64,000 nt of DNA from Microbacterium sp. zg-Y1090 (lineage in GTDB: Bacteria; Actinomycetota; Actinomycetes; Actinomycetales; Microbacteriaceae), in NCBI RefSeq assembly GCF_030246945.1, contig NZ_CP126742.1, positions 1 through 64,000 of the forward strand, in the 5' to 3' direction. The notes beneath the pieces are model-generated. The model ran no database searches. It saw only the letters and a list, made by a program, of their open reading frames with translations, and was not told where the DNA came from. The position numbers were made by a program, and so were the translations under genes. This document shows, piece by piece, positions 45,592 through 55,733 of this stretch (the first letter of the stretch is position 1; each line of letters begins with the position of its first letter).

Positions 45592-47079
45592 TCACTCGGC
45601 GTCGAGGTCGCTCCCTCGGCGTCGCGCATCCCGGCTCGGGGCCAGGGATGGGGCGTCGGGGAGACGGAAGGTGTGGCGCAGTGCCGAGCGGGCGGCGTAC
45701 CAGCCGGAGAGGCCGTGCACTCCGGGGCCGGGCACCGTCGACGCACCGCAGAGGTACACCCCCGGCATCGGGGTGCGCCACGGGTCCGTCGACAGCACCG
45801 GGCGACGCAGCAGCTGTGGCAGCGTCGCGGCGCCGGCGCTGATGTCGCCGTCGATGTAGTTCGGGTTCTCCTCCGGCAGCTGCGCCGCCGTCACGCTGCG
45901 GCTGTCGAGGATGAGGTCGCGGAAGCCGGGTGCCGACCGCTCGATGGTGCGGATGATCGCCTCCCGCTGGTCCACCGTCGAGCCCGCGGGCACGTGCGTG
46001 TACGTCCACAGCGTCTGCGCGCCCGCCGGGGCACGCGTGTCATCCAGCACGGAGGGCTGCGAGACCAGCACGTACGGTTCGGCGGCATGGCGCCCCTGCG
46101 CGACGTCGTTCTCGGCCCTGGCGATGTCCGCCCGCGTCCCGCCCAGGTGCACCGTGCCCGCCAGGCCCACGCGAGGATCCGCCCAGGGCACGGGGCCCGA
46201 CAGCGCGAAGTCCACCTTCGCGGCGGCGTTGCCGTACCGGAACGACCGCAGCGCCCGCCGGTAGCGGGAGGGGAGGGACCCCTGCGCCAGGTGCAGCAGC
46301 GCCCGCGGCGTGACGTCGAGCAGCGTCGCCCGTGCCCGGGGCAGCTCCTGCAGCGACGTGACCTCGTGGTCGGTGACCACTTCGCCGCCGTGGGCGACGA
46401 GGTCGGCGATGAGGGCGTCGATGATCGTCTGGCTTCCGCCTCGGGGGATCGGCCACCCGCCCGCGTGCGCATGCGCCTGCAGCGCCAAGCCGGCACCGGC
46501 TCCGACCACCGACGGCTGCCGCACGATGGCGTGGGCGGAGACTCCGGTGATCATCGCCGGGGCCACCTCGTCGGCGAAGCCGGCATTCCACGCCGGTGAC
46601 CCCTGTGCCAGCGCCCGAAGTCCGAAGAGCACGGCGGTGAGCGGATGCCGCGGCACCCCGATGAGGTTCGATCCGGTGAACTGGGCGACCTCCAGCGAGC
46701 GGGCCGCGAGGGGGCCGATCAGCCGCCGGTAGGCCGCACCGTCGCGGCCGAGCTCCGCCGCCGTGCGTTCGAGGTCGCGGTAGGCGATGCCGGCGCGGCC
46801 CGGCAACGGGTGGGCGAAGGACACCTCGGGGGTGAGCAGCTCGATGCGCTGCGCCAGCCCGAACGCGCGGAAGAAGGGCGAAGCGAGGGCGAGGGGGTGC
46901 ACCGCGGAGCAGCCGTCGTGCCGGAATCCGGGCAGGGTCAGCTCCTGCGTGCGCGAGCCGCCGCCGGCCTGCGCCGCGCGCTCGTAGACCCGCACCGCCA
47001 GTCCGGCCCTGGCCAAGGTGACGGCCGCCGCGAGGCCGTTGGGTCCGGAGCCGACCACGACGGCATCGAGCATGCTCAT
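45592..47079 (-). CDS. FAD-dependent oxidoreductase (phytoene desaturase/PYROXD2-like)
   Basis: A 495-residue flavoprotein. The N-terminal dinucleotide-binding motif is VVVGSGPNGLAAAVTLARAG, followed by YERAAQAGGGSRT. The C-terminal FAD motif is PGVYLCGASTVPGPGVHG. It resembles carotenoid desaturase-like enzymes and the human PYROXD2 group; the substrate is not known. No carotenoid genes are nearby. The ATG overlaps the stop of the SRPBCC gene (ATGA), and the pair is likely one operon. Confidence 0.9.
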   Translation of the reverse strand: MSMLDAVVVGSGPNGLAAAVTLARAGLAVRVYERAAQAGGGSRTQELTLPGFRHDGCSAVHPLALASPFFRAFGLAQRIELLTPEVSFAHPLPGRAGIAYRDLERTAAELGRDGAAYRRLIGPLAARSLEVAQFTGSNLIGVPRHPLTAVLFGLRALAQGSPAWNAGFADEVAPAMITGVSAHAIVRQPSVVGAGAGLALQAHAHAGGWPIPRGGSQTIIDALIADLVAHGGEVVTDHEVTSLQELPRARATLLDVTPRALLHLAQGSLPSRYRRALRSFRYGNAAAKVDFALSGPVPWADPRVGLAGTVHLGGTRADIARAENDVAQGRHAAEPYVLVSQPSVLDDTRAPAGAQTLWTYTHVPAGSTVDQREAIIRTIERSAPGFRDLILDSRSVTAAQLPEENPNYIDGDISAGAATLPQLLRRPVLSTDPWRTPMPGVYLCGASTVPGPGVHGLSGWYAARSALRHTFRLPDAPSLAPSRDARRRGSDLDAE

Positions 47080-47807
47080 CCGGAACTGTCCGTGCGCGCC
47101 GCGGAGCGGTCGGCATCGGCCTGGTCGCCGGCGGCATCCTCCCCGGTGTCATCCTGCGCGTTGTCATCCTGCCCGGTGTCATCCGCGCGCTCATCGCCGG
47201 CAGCCGCGCCGGCGGCGTCGCCCGAGGGGACATCCACGGACGCGGGGTCGTGCGCCCCGCGCTCGGCCTCATCGGCGGAGGCCGTGTCCTCCCGGGCCTC
47301 CCGCCCGGGGGTGGCTTCGGAGGATGCCGGGACATCGGGTCGCAGAGTCGGCGCACCCTCTTCGCGCTCGCGTCGACGGCCCTCCGCGAGGAACGCCAAT
47401 CGCCGCAGGGTCTCGCGGTTGCGCAGGCGCATCAGCGGTGCCCACAGCGCCCGCGGCACCGCGAGCGTCGGGCCGGCGACGGGCTCCTCGCCGATGCGCA
47501 CCACGCAGCCCTGGGGGTGCTCACGCACTTCGATCGCGACGACGGCGCGGCCGATCGGCCCGCCCTTCGCCCGCAGACGCACGCGCTGCGGCGGCGACCA
47601 CTCCACGACCTCGGTCTCGTCGTCGATCAGCACGGGCCAGGCGCCGAACGAGTGGTGGATCTTCGAGCCCTGCCGCGGCCATTCGGGCGCCACCGCGCGC
47701 ATGCGCGCGGCTCCCACCACCCACACCGGATACAGCCAGCCGTCCGAGAGCGTCGCGAACACGTCGTCGGGCGTGCTGCGCATCACTCGTGCGATTCCGG
47801 AGGTCAT
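47076..47807 (-). CDS. SRPBCC-family protein with acidic C-terminal tail
   Basis: A 243-residue protein. Residues 1-150 form an SRPBCC (START-like) lipid or hydrophobic-ligand pocket of the polyketide-cyclase type (MRSTPDDVFATLSDGWLYPVW, WPRQGSKIHHSFG, VVEWSPPQRV). Residues 160-243 are a low-complexity tail with many Asp, Glu and Ala, including a three-fold DD repeat. It is coupled to the FAD oxidoreductase and probably hands it a substrate, or acts on its product. GTG/ATG choice: ATG 47807 fits the family start. Confidence 0.85.
   Translation of the reverse strand: MTSGIARVMRSTPDDVFATLSDGWLYPVWVVGAARMRAVAPEWPRQGSKIHHSFGAWPVLIDDETEVVEWSPPQRVRLRAKGGPIGRAVVAIEVREHPQGCVVRIGEEPVAGPTLAVPRALWAPLMRLRNRETLRRLAFLAEGRRREREEGAPTLRPDVPASSEATPGREAREDTASADEAERGAHDPASVDVPSGDAAGAAAGDERADDTGQDDNAQDDTGEDAAGDQADADRSAARTDSSG
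47145..47189 (-). repeat. Three 15-nt tandem units in the SRPBCC tail
   Basis: Three units like GGTGTCATCCTGCGC lie head to tail. On the coding strand each gives five residues with an Asp-Asp pair. Being in frame, length change would alter only the acidic tail. Confidence 0.75.
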
Positions 47808-47938
47808 GCGGGGATCCCTTCGTCGGTCTCGATGCCCCGATCGTAGGCGGCGGCCGCGGCCGGTGCCCGGGGGTTGCGCGCCGCGCGTGCACCTGCTCCG
47901 CCGCGCCGTTGCGCGGGCGCGATGCCCTCCGCTGCGCC

Positions 47939-50617
47939 TCAGCCCGCGGGGACGAGACGCAGCGTGTGCGTCGCCGCCTCCCGCACCGCCTCGTCGCTGA
48001 ACGCCCACGGCGTCATCTCGGCGCGCTGCCAGGTCTCGGTCTGGTCGGTGTAGTTCGGGTGGAAGGCGTGGCCGCTGGTGCCGGTCAGGTGGTTCCACCG
48101 GGAGCCGTCGAGGTCGGCGAGGTCGATCACCATGCGCATCGACGGCACGGTCACCGTCTCGAACGAGCCGCTGCCGAGCACCCACCCGCTCGCATCCACG
48201 ACCGACGTGCCGCCGCCCACCGGGTACGGCCCACGGTTGAACAGCCACTCGATGGGCGCGATGCCCGACGAGCCGAACGTGTCGCTGGTGAGGGTGAGGG
48301 CGTGCAGCGTCCCCCACTGCCACCGCGTCGGGTCCTCGCCCTGCAGTTCGGTGAGTCGGGCGGCGGCGTCCGCGGCGGAGCGCTCCAGCATCTCGCGCTG
48401 ACCGTCGACGTCGAGCCCGGTGTTGGTCCACCAGGGGTCGGACGGCTCGTCCAGCAGCGTGTCGACCACGAGGAACATGCGCGCCTGGCTGCCTGCCGGA
48501 ATGGCCGTGTCGCGCTCGCGCACGAACATGTTGGCGACGAGCTCGTCCCACAGCACGTTGGCATACGCCGCGGCGGCCGAGTCGGCGCTGTTCTGCGCGT
48601 CCCAGTCCGACAGCAGGGCGAGGGCGGCATCCGTCTGCGCATCGCCGGTGGTGATGTCCGCATAGACACCGGCGAGGCGCTTGCCCATCCAGAACTGCCT
48701 GTCGGCCTGGATGTCGCGCATGTCGTCGACGGTCAGCGGGCCCGCCGCCGCGGCGCTCTCGATGAGGTCGACGATGCGGGCGGCGCGCCAGCCGTAGTCC
48801 CAGTCGTTGGTGAGCAGGTACGGATAGCCCTCGCCGACCACGGCGTTGTTGGCCGTGACGATGTAGCCCTCCTCGGGGTTGTAGACCACCGGGAGCTCGT
48901 CGAACGGGATCATGCCCTGCCAGTCGTAGGCGGAGTCCCAGCCCGGCTGAGGCAGCGACCCGTCGCCGGTCCCGCGCACGGGCTGACGGCCCGGCGTCTG
49001 GTAGCCGATGTTGCCCTCGCGGTCGGCGTAGACGAGGTTCTGGGCCGGCACATCGAACAGCTTCGCCGCGGCGCGGAAGTCGGTGAAATCGGTGGCGCGG
49101 TCCAGCGCGAAGATGGATGCTGCGGTCGCCCCGGGCTGCAGCGCCGTCCACTGCAGACTCACCGCGTACTCGCCGCCGGCGGGCGTCGGGGCGGCATCGC
49201 CCGTGATGGCGGGGTCCTCGGCGATCTCGGTGAACTCGCCCGACAGCCCCGACACGATCGGCCCGTGCGCGGTGGAGCGGATCTCCAGCTCCACCGGGTC
49301 GCCGCCGGCCACCTCGACCATCTCGGTGCGCGTCTCCAGTGGGACGAGTGCGCCGTCGCGCCAGTACTCGTCGCCCTCGACGCGCTCGACGTACAGATCG
49401 GTGACGTCGCTGGTGAGGTTCGTGAACCCCCACGCGATGTCGCGGTTGTGGCCGATGATGATGCCCGGCACGCCCGAGAAGCCGAACCCGGTGACGTCGT
49501 AGGGGCACGCCTCCGACACCGTGCGACAGCGCAGGTGGCTCTGGTGCCAGACGCTCGGCAGCGACGCGCCCAGGTGCGGATCGTTGGCCAGAAGCGGCAT
49601 CCCGGTCTCGGTCAGGGCGCCGGAGACGACCCAGGAGTTGGAGCCGACGCCCTCGCCCGCGCCGCCGAGCAGCGCAGAGGCGGCTTCGACCACGCTCTCG
49701 ACCTCGACCCAGTCGATCGACGCGGCCGCCGATGATGCGGGCTCGCGGTCGGTGGGCTGCTGCGCGCTCGCCGTCGTGGTGCTTCCGGCTCCCGCGGCAT
49801 CCGGTTCTGCCGCTGCCGGGGCGTCGGCGGTGATCAGCGGGACGATCACCGGGTTGCGCTCGAACGGGTACTCGGGGAACAGCTGCGCAACCTCCTCGGG
49901 GGAGTGGTCCCGCGCCATCAGCGCGCGGTCCGCCTCGACCTCGACGTTGCTCCGCAGGTCCCACGCCATCGCCTTGAGCCACGCGATCGAGTCCACCGCC
50001 GTCCACGGTTCGATCGAGTAGTCGGGGTTCTGCAGTCCCAGCACGGCGTACTCGAACGATGCGTCGGCGCCGTCGTTGTCATCGAGGAAGGCGTTGACGC
50101 CGGCGGCGTAGGCGTCGTACCCGGCGCGGGTCTCGTCGTCGAGCGCCTGCTCCTCCTGCGCGGCCAGCTCGTGCCAGCCGAGGGTGCGCAGGAACAGGTC
50201 GGTGGGCAGCTGGCTCTCGCCGAACAGCTCGGCCAAGCGTCCCGCCGTCAGGTGCCGGCGGAAGTCCATCTCCCAGAAGCGGTCCTGGGCGTGCACGTAC
50301 CCCTGCGCGAAGAACAGGTCCTCGGGGGTCTCGGCGACGATCGTGGGGATGCCGAGCTCGTCGCGCAGCACCTCGACCTCGCCGCCGAGACCGGTCACCT
50401 CGACGGTGCCCGACAGCTGCGGGAACGAGCGCTGGATCGTGAAGACCACGGTGGCGGCGACGATGAGGGCGACGACGACGACCGCGGACACGAGGCCGTA
50501 GACCGTCATTCCGATGATGCGTCCGACCCGGCGGCGCGGCTTCCGACCCTCATCCGCGGTCGCGTCGGGTGCGTGCGGGTCCTCCGCTGCGGCCGTGGTG
50601 GTATCGCGTGTCGCCAT
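47939..50617 (-). CDS. Penicillin acylase family N-terminal-nucleophile hydrolase
   Basis: An 892-residue amidase precursor that cleaves itself. One membrane helix lies near residues 36-60. The alpha chain follows, then the new N-terminal serine in VGSNSWVVSG (about Ser326) and the beta chain. Family members hydrolyse penicillins, acyl-homoserine lactones or other N-acyl compounds; which applies here is not clear. The spacer before the serine has an Ala/Pro/Ser-rich stretch (about 264-299). The start has GAGGA upstream. It is likely at the cell surface. Confidence 0.9.
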   Translation of the reverse strand: MATRDTTTAAAEDPHAPDATADEGRKPRRRVGRIIGMTVYGLVSAVVVVALIVAATVVFTIQRSFPQLSGTVEVTGLGGEVEVLRDELGIPTIVAETPEDLFFAQGYVHAQDRFWEMDFRRHLTAGRLAELFGESQLPTDLFLRTLGWHELAAQEEQALDDETRAGYDAYAAGVNAFLDDNDGADASFEYAVLGLQNPDYSIEPWTAVDSIAWLKAMAWDLRSNVEVEADRALMARDHSPEEVAQLFPEYPFERNPVIVPLITADAPAAAEPDAAGAGSTTTASAQQPTDREPASSAAASIDWVEVESVVEAASALLGGAGEGVGSNSWVVSGALTETGMPLLANDPHLGASLPSVWHQSHLRCRTVSEACPYDVTGFGFSGVPGIIIGHNRDIAWGFTNLTSDVTDLYVERVEGDEYWRDGALVPLETRTEMVEVAGGDPVELEIRSTAHGPIVSGLSGEFTEIAEDPAITGDAAPTPAGGEYAVSLQWTALQPGATAASIFALDRATDFTDFRAAAKLFDVPAQNLVYADREGNIGYQTPGRQPVRGTGDGSLPQPGWDSAYDWQGMIPFDELPVVYNPEEGYIVTANNAVVGEGYPYLLTNDWDYGWRAARIVDLIESAAAAGPLTVDDMRDIQADRQFWMGKRLAGVYADITTGDAQTDAALALLSDWDAQNSADSAAAAYANVLWDELVANMFVRERDTAIPAGSQARMFLVVDTLLDEPSDPWWTNTGLDVDGQREMLERSAADAAARLTELQGEDPTRWQWGTLHALTLTSDTFGSSGIAPIEWLFNRGPYPVGGGTSVVDASGWVLGSGSFETVTVPSMRMVIDLADLDGSRWNHLTGTSGHAFHPNYTDQTETWQRAEMTPWAFSDEAVREAATHTLRLVPAG

Positions 50618-50750
50618 CGAGCATCCTCAGTCCCACCGTGCTCACCATCGCGCACGGGTGTCAGCATGCTATCCCGCGCAGCGGGACACGTCGGCGCATG
50701 CCGGGGGTCGGGATGCCGGTGCGGCTTGCTCCCGCCCGGTCAGCGGCGGA

Positions 50751-52229
<1,479 letters not shown>

Positions 52230-52901
52230 TCAGCCGATGACGACGTCGGTGATGGTCACCGGGGTGGCCGGCGGTCCGTCGGGAGCCCCGCCCTCGGCGC
52301 CGGCGGCGGCGATCTGCTGGACGACCTCCAGGCCCGCGGCATCCATCTGTCCGAACACCGTGTAGTTCGGCGGCAGCTGGGTGTCCTCGTAGACGAGGAA
52401 GAACTGCGAGCCGTTGGTGTCGGGTCCGGCGTTGGCCATGGCGACGGTGCCGGCGGGATAGGTCTCGGTGCCGTCGAGCTCGTCGGCGTAGCTGTAGCCG
52501 GGGCCGCCGCGGCCGGTGCCGCTGGGGTCACCGCACTGCAGCACGAAGATGCCGGAGGTCGTGAGGCGGTGGCAGGTGGAGTCGTCGTAGTAGCCCTGCT
52601 CGGCCAGCGCGACGAAGCTGCCCACGGTGCACGGGGTGCGGTCCGCGTCGAGGGTGACGGCGATGGGCCCCGCGGAGGTCTCGAGGGTGGCGGACACGTC
52701 GCCCGCGACGGTCGGTTCCGCCGGCGGGGCTTCGACGTCGCGCACGGCGCCGGCGGCCTCGGTGTAGACGCACGTGGCCGCGTCGGCGCCCGCCGTGGGG
52801 GTGGGTTCTGCGATGGCGTCGGTGTCGTCGGCGCCCGCGCACCCGGCGAGCACGAGCAGGGAGGCGGCGAGCAGCGGCAGGGCGAGCAGACGGGAGCGCA
52901 T
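52230..52901 (-). CDS. Cyclophilin-type isomerase lipoprotein
   Basis: A 223-residue exported isomerase. The signal peptide ends in the lipobox LAGC, so the protein is lipid-anchored. The cyclophilin domain is at about 65-220 with TNGSQFFLVYEDT; but the catalytic FHRII segment is changed to TCHRLTTSGIFVLQCGDP, keeping the Arg and adding cysteines. It probably assists folding outside the membrane. TACGCT lies 7 nt before the ATG. Confidence 0.92.
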   Translation of the reverse strand: MRSRLLALPLLAASLLVLAGCAGADDTDAIAEPTPTAGADAATCVYTEAAGAVRDVEAPPAEPTVAGDVSATLETSAGPIAVTLDADRTPCTVGSFVALAEQGYYDDSTCHRLTTSGIFVLQCGDPSGTGRGGPGYSYADELDGTETYPAGTVAMANAGPDTNGSQFFLVYEDTQLPPNYTVFGQMDAAGLEVVQQIAAAGAEGGAPDGPPATPVTITDVVIG

Positions 52902-52908
52902 GGGTCTC

Positions 52909-52914
52909 AGCGTA
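52909..52914 (-). promoter_or_regulatory. -10 of a leaderless cyclophilin promoter
   Basis: TACGCT on the minus strand, seven bases before the ATG at 52901. It follows the met terminator. Confidence 0.5.
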
Positions 52915-52940
52915 CGGCGGGGCCGCCGCCCGCTCCACGC

Positions 52941-52974
52941 CGACGGCCCCGCTCAGGGGTGAGCGGGGCCGTCG
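52941..52974 (-). terminator. Terminator of the metNIQ operon
   Basis: Perfect 15-bp stem CGACGGCCCCGCTCA / TGAGCGGGGCCGTCG with loop GGGG, 22 nt after metQ. One of the strongest hairpins in the window. Confidence 0.85.
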
Positions 52975-52995
52975 GGCGTGCGGAGGAGGCGGGTG

Positions 52996-53823
52996 TCAGC
53001 CCACGACGGGGACGACCAGGCCGCCCCACTGCTCGACCTCGAAGTCGGCGGTCTCCTGCGACGTGAGCAGCTCGTAGAGCGCCTCGATGCGGGGGTCGTC
53101 GACGAGGTCGGGGCGGGTCGCCAGCACGTTGTAGTACGGGCTCGACTCGCCCTCGAGCAGGATCGCCTGGTCGCCGGTGAGGCCGGCCGGCAGGGCGAAC
53201 GAGATGGTGACGAACGCGGCATCCACGTCGGGCAGTGCCTGCGGCAGCGTGGCGTTCTCGATCTCGGTGAAGCGGAAGTCTCGCGGGTTGGCGGTGATGC
53301 CGCTGAGGTCGACGACGTCGTCGGTGACCTCGATGAGCCCTTCGTCGGCGAGCAGCTTCAGCGCACGCCCCTCATTGGTGGGGTCGTTCGGGATGGCGAT
53401 GGTCGCGCCGTCCTCGAGCTCGTCGAGGCTGTCGACCTTGTCGGAGTAGAAGGCGGCACTGGGCAGGTAGGCCTGTCCGACGCTGACGAGATCGGAGCCG
53501 GTGGCCTCATTGAAGGTCTCGAGGAACGTGGAGTTCTGGAAGAGGTTCGCGTCGATCGAGCCGTCGGCCAGCGCCGTGTTGGGCGTGTTGTAGTCGGTGA
53601 ACGGCACGAACTCGATCGTCAGTCCCACCTCGGCGGCGCCGTTCTCGGCGATGTGCTGCAGGATGTCGCCGGCCGGGGTCTGCAGGGCGCCGACCTTGAT
53701 CGTGCCGAGACCGTCGGATGCCGCGGTGTCGCTGTCGGCGGACGTGCCGCCGGCGCAGGCGGTGAGAACGAGGGCTGCGGCGGCGACGGCTGCCAGCAGC
53801 GGGATGCGGGGGGTGCGGGACAT
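52996..53823 (-). CDS. metQ: Methionine ABC transporter substrate-binding lipoprotein
   Basis: A 275-residue NlpA/MetQ-type lipoprotein with lipobox LTAC. The family pattern is seen in IKVGALQTPAGDILQHI, FTDYNTPNTALADGSIDANLFQ and PNDPTNEGRALKLLADEGLI. It binds methionine or its relatives outside the cell and delivers them to MetI. Last gene of metN-metI-metQ. Ribosome site GAGGAACC. Confidence 0.93.
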   Translation of the reverse strand: MSRTPRIPLLAAVAAAALVLTACAGGTSADSDTAASDGLGTIKVGALQTPAGDILQHIAENGAAEVGLTIEFVPFTDYNTPNTALADGSIDANLFQNSTFLETFNEATGSDLVSVGQAYLPSAAFYSDKVDSLDELEDGATIAIPNDPTNEGRALKLLADEGLIEVTDDVVDLSGITANPRDFRFTEIENATLPQALPDVDAAFVTISFALPAGLTGDQAILLEGESSPYYNVLATRPDLVDDPRIEALYELLTSQETADFEVEQWGGLVVPVVG

Positions 53824-53845
53824 GGGGGTGGTTCCTCTCGGGCGT

Positions 53846-54562
53846 TCAGACGGCGGCGACGCGGGGGCGGCGCGGACGGGACGGACTGCGGCGGGCGAGG
53901 CGGCGGGCGCCCCAGCTGGCCAGCGACTGCAGCGCCATGACGATGGCGAAGATGATGACGATGACGGCGACGATGTGGATCCAGCTGTACTGCTGGTAGC
54001 CGTAGCGGATCGCGACGTCGCCGAGCCCGCCGCCAGCGACCGTGCCGACCATGGCGGAGAAGTTGATGATCGAGGTGACGGTCGTCGACAGGCCGAGCAG
54101 CATCGGGGCTGCGGCCTCGGGCAGCAGCACCTTCGTCACCAGCTCCCAGCGGCTCGCGCCCAGCGACGAGGCGACCTCGAGCAGGCCGGGATCGACCTCC
54201 TTGATCGCGATCTCGACCATGCGGGCGAAGAACGGGATGGCCACCATCGACAGCGGGACGATGGCAGCGGTCGGGCCGATGAACGTTCCCACGATGAGGC
54301 GCGTGACCGGGATGAGCGCCACCATCAGGATGATGAACGGTACCGAGCGGCCGAGGTTCACCACGAAGTCCAGCAGCCGGTTGACCACGACAGCGGCGGT
54401 GCGCGAGCCGAACAGGCGGTCGAGGAATCGTCCTTCCTCGGTGCCGACGAGGACCACACCCAGCGGCAGGCCGACGATCACCGTGACCGCCAGCGCGACC
54501 CCGACCATGTACAGCGTCTGACCCGTGGCGACCCACAGGACCTGCAGCAGCTGATCGTTCAT
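53846..54562 (-). CDS. metI: Methionine ABC transporter permease
   Basis: A 238-residue permease with five to six membrane helices. The EAA loop is seen as EVASSLGASRWELVTKVLLPEA. The start ATG at 54562 overlaps the metN stop (ATGA) and fits the family N-terminus MNDQLLQVLWVATGQTLYMV. The C-terminus is basic. Confidence 0.94.
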   Translation of the reverse strand: MNDQLLQVLWVATGQTLYMVGVALAVTVIVGLPLGVVLVGTEEGRFLDRLFGSRTAAVVVNRLLDFVVNLGRSVPFIILMVALIPVTRLIVGTFIGPTAAIVPLSMVAIPFFARMVEIAIKEVDPGLLEVASSLGASRWELVTKVLLPEAAAPMLLGLSTTVTSIINFSAMVGTVAGGGLGDVAIRYGYQQYSWIHIVAVIVIIFAIVMALQSLASWGARRLARRSPSRPRRPRVAAV

Positions 54563-55545
54563 ACGAGCACGCCTTCCTGAAGCACGTCGACGAGCAGTTC
54601 CTGCGCGCGCAGGTCGGCGATGACGGCCGCCGCGGCGGTGGCGGGGATCTCCAAGCGCGTGCGGCCGGCCTGGGTGCCGCCGATCTGCTCGATCAGCGCA
54701 CCGAGGATCGACACGTCCACGTCGTGATCGCGGGCCAGGCGCGCGATCACGGGGCGGTCGGCGGTACCGCCGGCGAAGGTGATGTCGATGACGGTGGCAT
54801 CCGGCGCCACGGTCGGGGGGATCGGGCCGAGGGGGAACAGCTGGGCGGTCAGTCGCGATGCGGGGGTGCGGATGAGGTCCACCAGCCGCCCGCTTTCGAC
54901 GACGCGGCCGGCCTCGATGAGGGCGGCCGAGTGGCACACCGCCTTCACGACGTCCATCTCGTGGGTGATCAGCAGCACTGTGAGACCGAGCTCCGCGTTG
55001 ATCTTGCGGTACAGGTCGAGGATCGACGCGGTGGTCTCGGGGTCGAGGGCGCTGGTGGCTTCGTCGGACAGCAGCACCGACGGGTTGGCGGCGAGGGCGC
55101 GGGCGATGCCGACGCGCTGCTGCTGTCCGCCGGAGAGTTCGTGCACCGAGGCGTCGCCGCGGTGGCCGAGGCCGACGAGGTCGAGCATCTCCTGGGCGCG
55201 GGCGCGCCGCTGGGCGCGCGGGGTGCCGTCGAGTTCGAGGGCGAGTTCGACGTTGCCGCGCACGCTGCGGCTGCCGAGCAGGTTGAAGCGCTGGAAGACC
55301 ATGCCGATCCGCCGACGGGCGGCCCGCAGGTCGGCATCGCGCAGCGCGGTCAGCTCGGTTCCGTCGACGGCCACGGTCCCGGCATCCGGGCGCTCGAGCA
55401 GGTTGACGATGCGGGCGAGGGTGCTCTTGCCGGCGCCGCTCTGCCCGACGATCCCGAAGACCTCGCCGCTGGGGATCCGCAGCGATACGTCGTCGACCGC
55501 GACGAGGTCGCCGAAGCGCTTCGTGACGTGTTCGAGGGTGATCAT
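54559..55545 (-). CDS. metN: Methionine ABC transporter ATP-binding protein
   Basis: A 328-residue ATPase with Walker A GQSGAGKS, signature LSGGQQQRVGIARAL, Walker B LLSDEATSALD and a C-terminal NIL domain (from about 255, VARDHDVDVSILGALIEQIGG), which binds methionine to inhibit uptake. ATG 55545 follows GGAGAC. The 5' region shows no SAM riboswitch that I can recognise, so control is not explained. It is divergent from purA. Confidence 0.94.
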   Translation of the reverse strand: MITLEHVTKRFGDLVAVDDVSLRIPSGEVFGIVGQSGAGKSTLARIVNLLERPDAGTVAVDGTELTALRDADLRAARRRIGMVFQRFNLLGSRSVRGNVELALELDGTPRAQRRARAQEMLDLVGLGHRGDASVHELSGGQQQRVGIARALAANPSVLLSDEATSALDPETTASILDLYRKINAELGLTVLLITHEMDVVKAVCHSAALIEAGRVVESGRLVDLIRTPASRLTAQLFPLGPIPPTVAPDATVIDITFAGGTADRPVIARLARDHDVDVSILGALIEQIGGTQAGRTRLEIPATAAAAVIADLRAQELLVDVLQEGVLV

Positions 55546-55694
55546 GCGCTGTCTCCGGCCTTGTCCGAGGCCCGCATCGCCGGGCGGCGGCGAAGGGGCC
55601 GGATTCGATCCAATCGGGCGCGGCGGCGGGCCGAAAATCGCGTTACGCCCCGTGTCGGTCCGCTGCCGGCCGGGGGCGCGGCGGTGGGGGTCGA

Positions 55695-55700
55695 TAGGAT
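55695..55700 (+). promoter_or_regulatory. Candidate purA -10
   Basis: TAGGAT, fitting TANNNT, 33 nt before the purA ATG. A good ribosome site (GGGGGAG) follows. No -35 is clear. Confidence 0.45.
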
Positions 55701-55733
55701 GGGTTCTCACCGTCCACTAACGGGGGAGCAGCC

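Noticed and set aside
42452..46009. A 1185-codon minus-strand frame through three genes
   Set aside because: Only the part from 43645 encodes the esterase. The rest is opposite the glycosyltransferase and has no motif.
45592..47079. Carotenoid biosynthesis gene
   Set aside because: The enzyme resembles desaturases but no crtB, crtE or related genes are near, and the PYROXD2-like group fits better.
47018..49735. A 905-codon plus-strand frame
   Set aside because: Opposite the SRPBCC and penicillin acylase genes; composition is typical of a shadow frame.
47939..50617. Antibiotic-resistance or quorum-quenching role for the penicillin acylase gene
   Set aside because: The family is wide and specificity cannot be read from these motifs; no linked biosynthesis or resistance genes.
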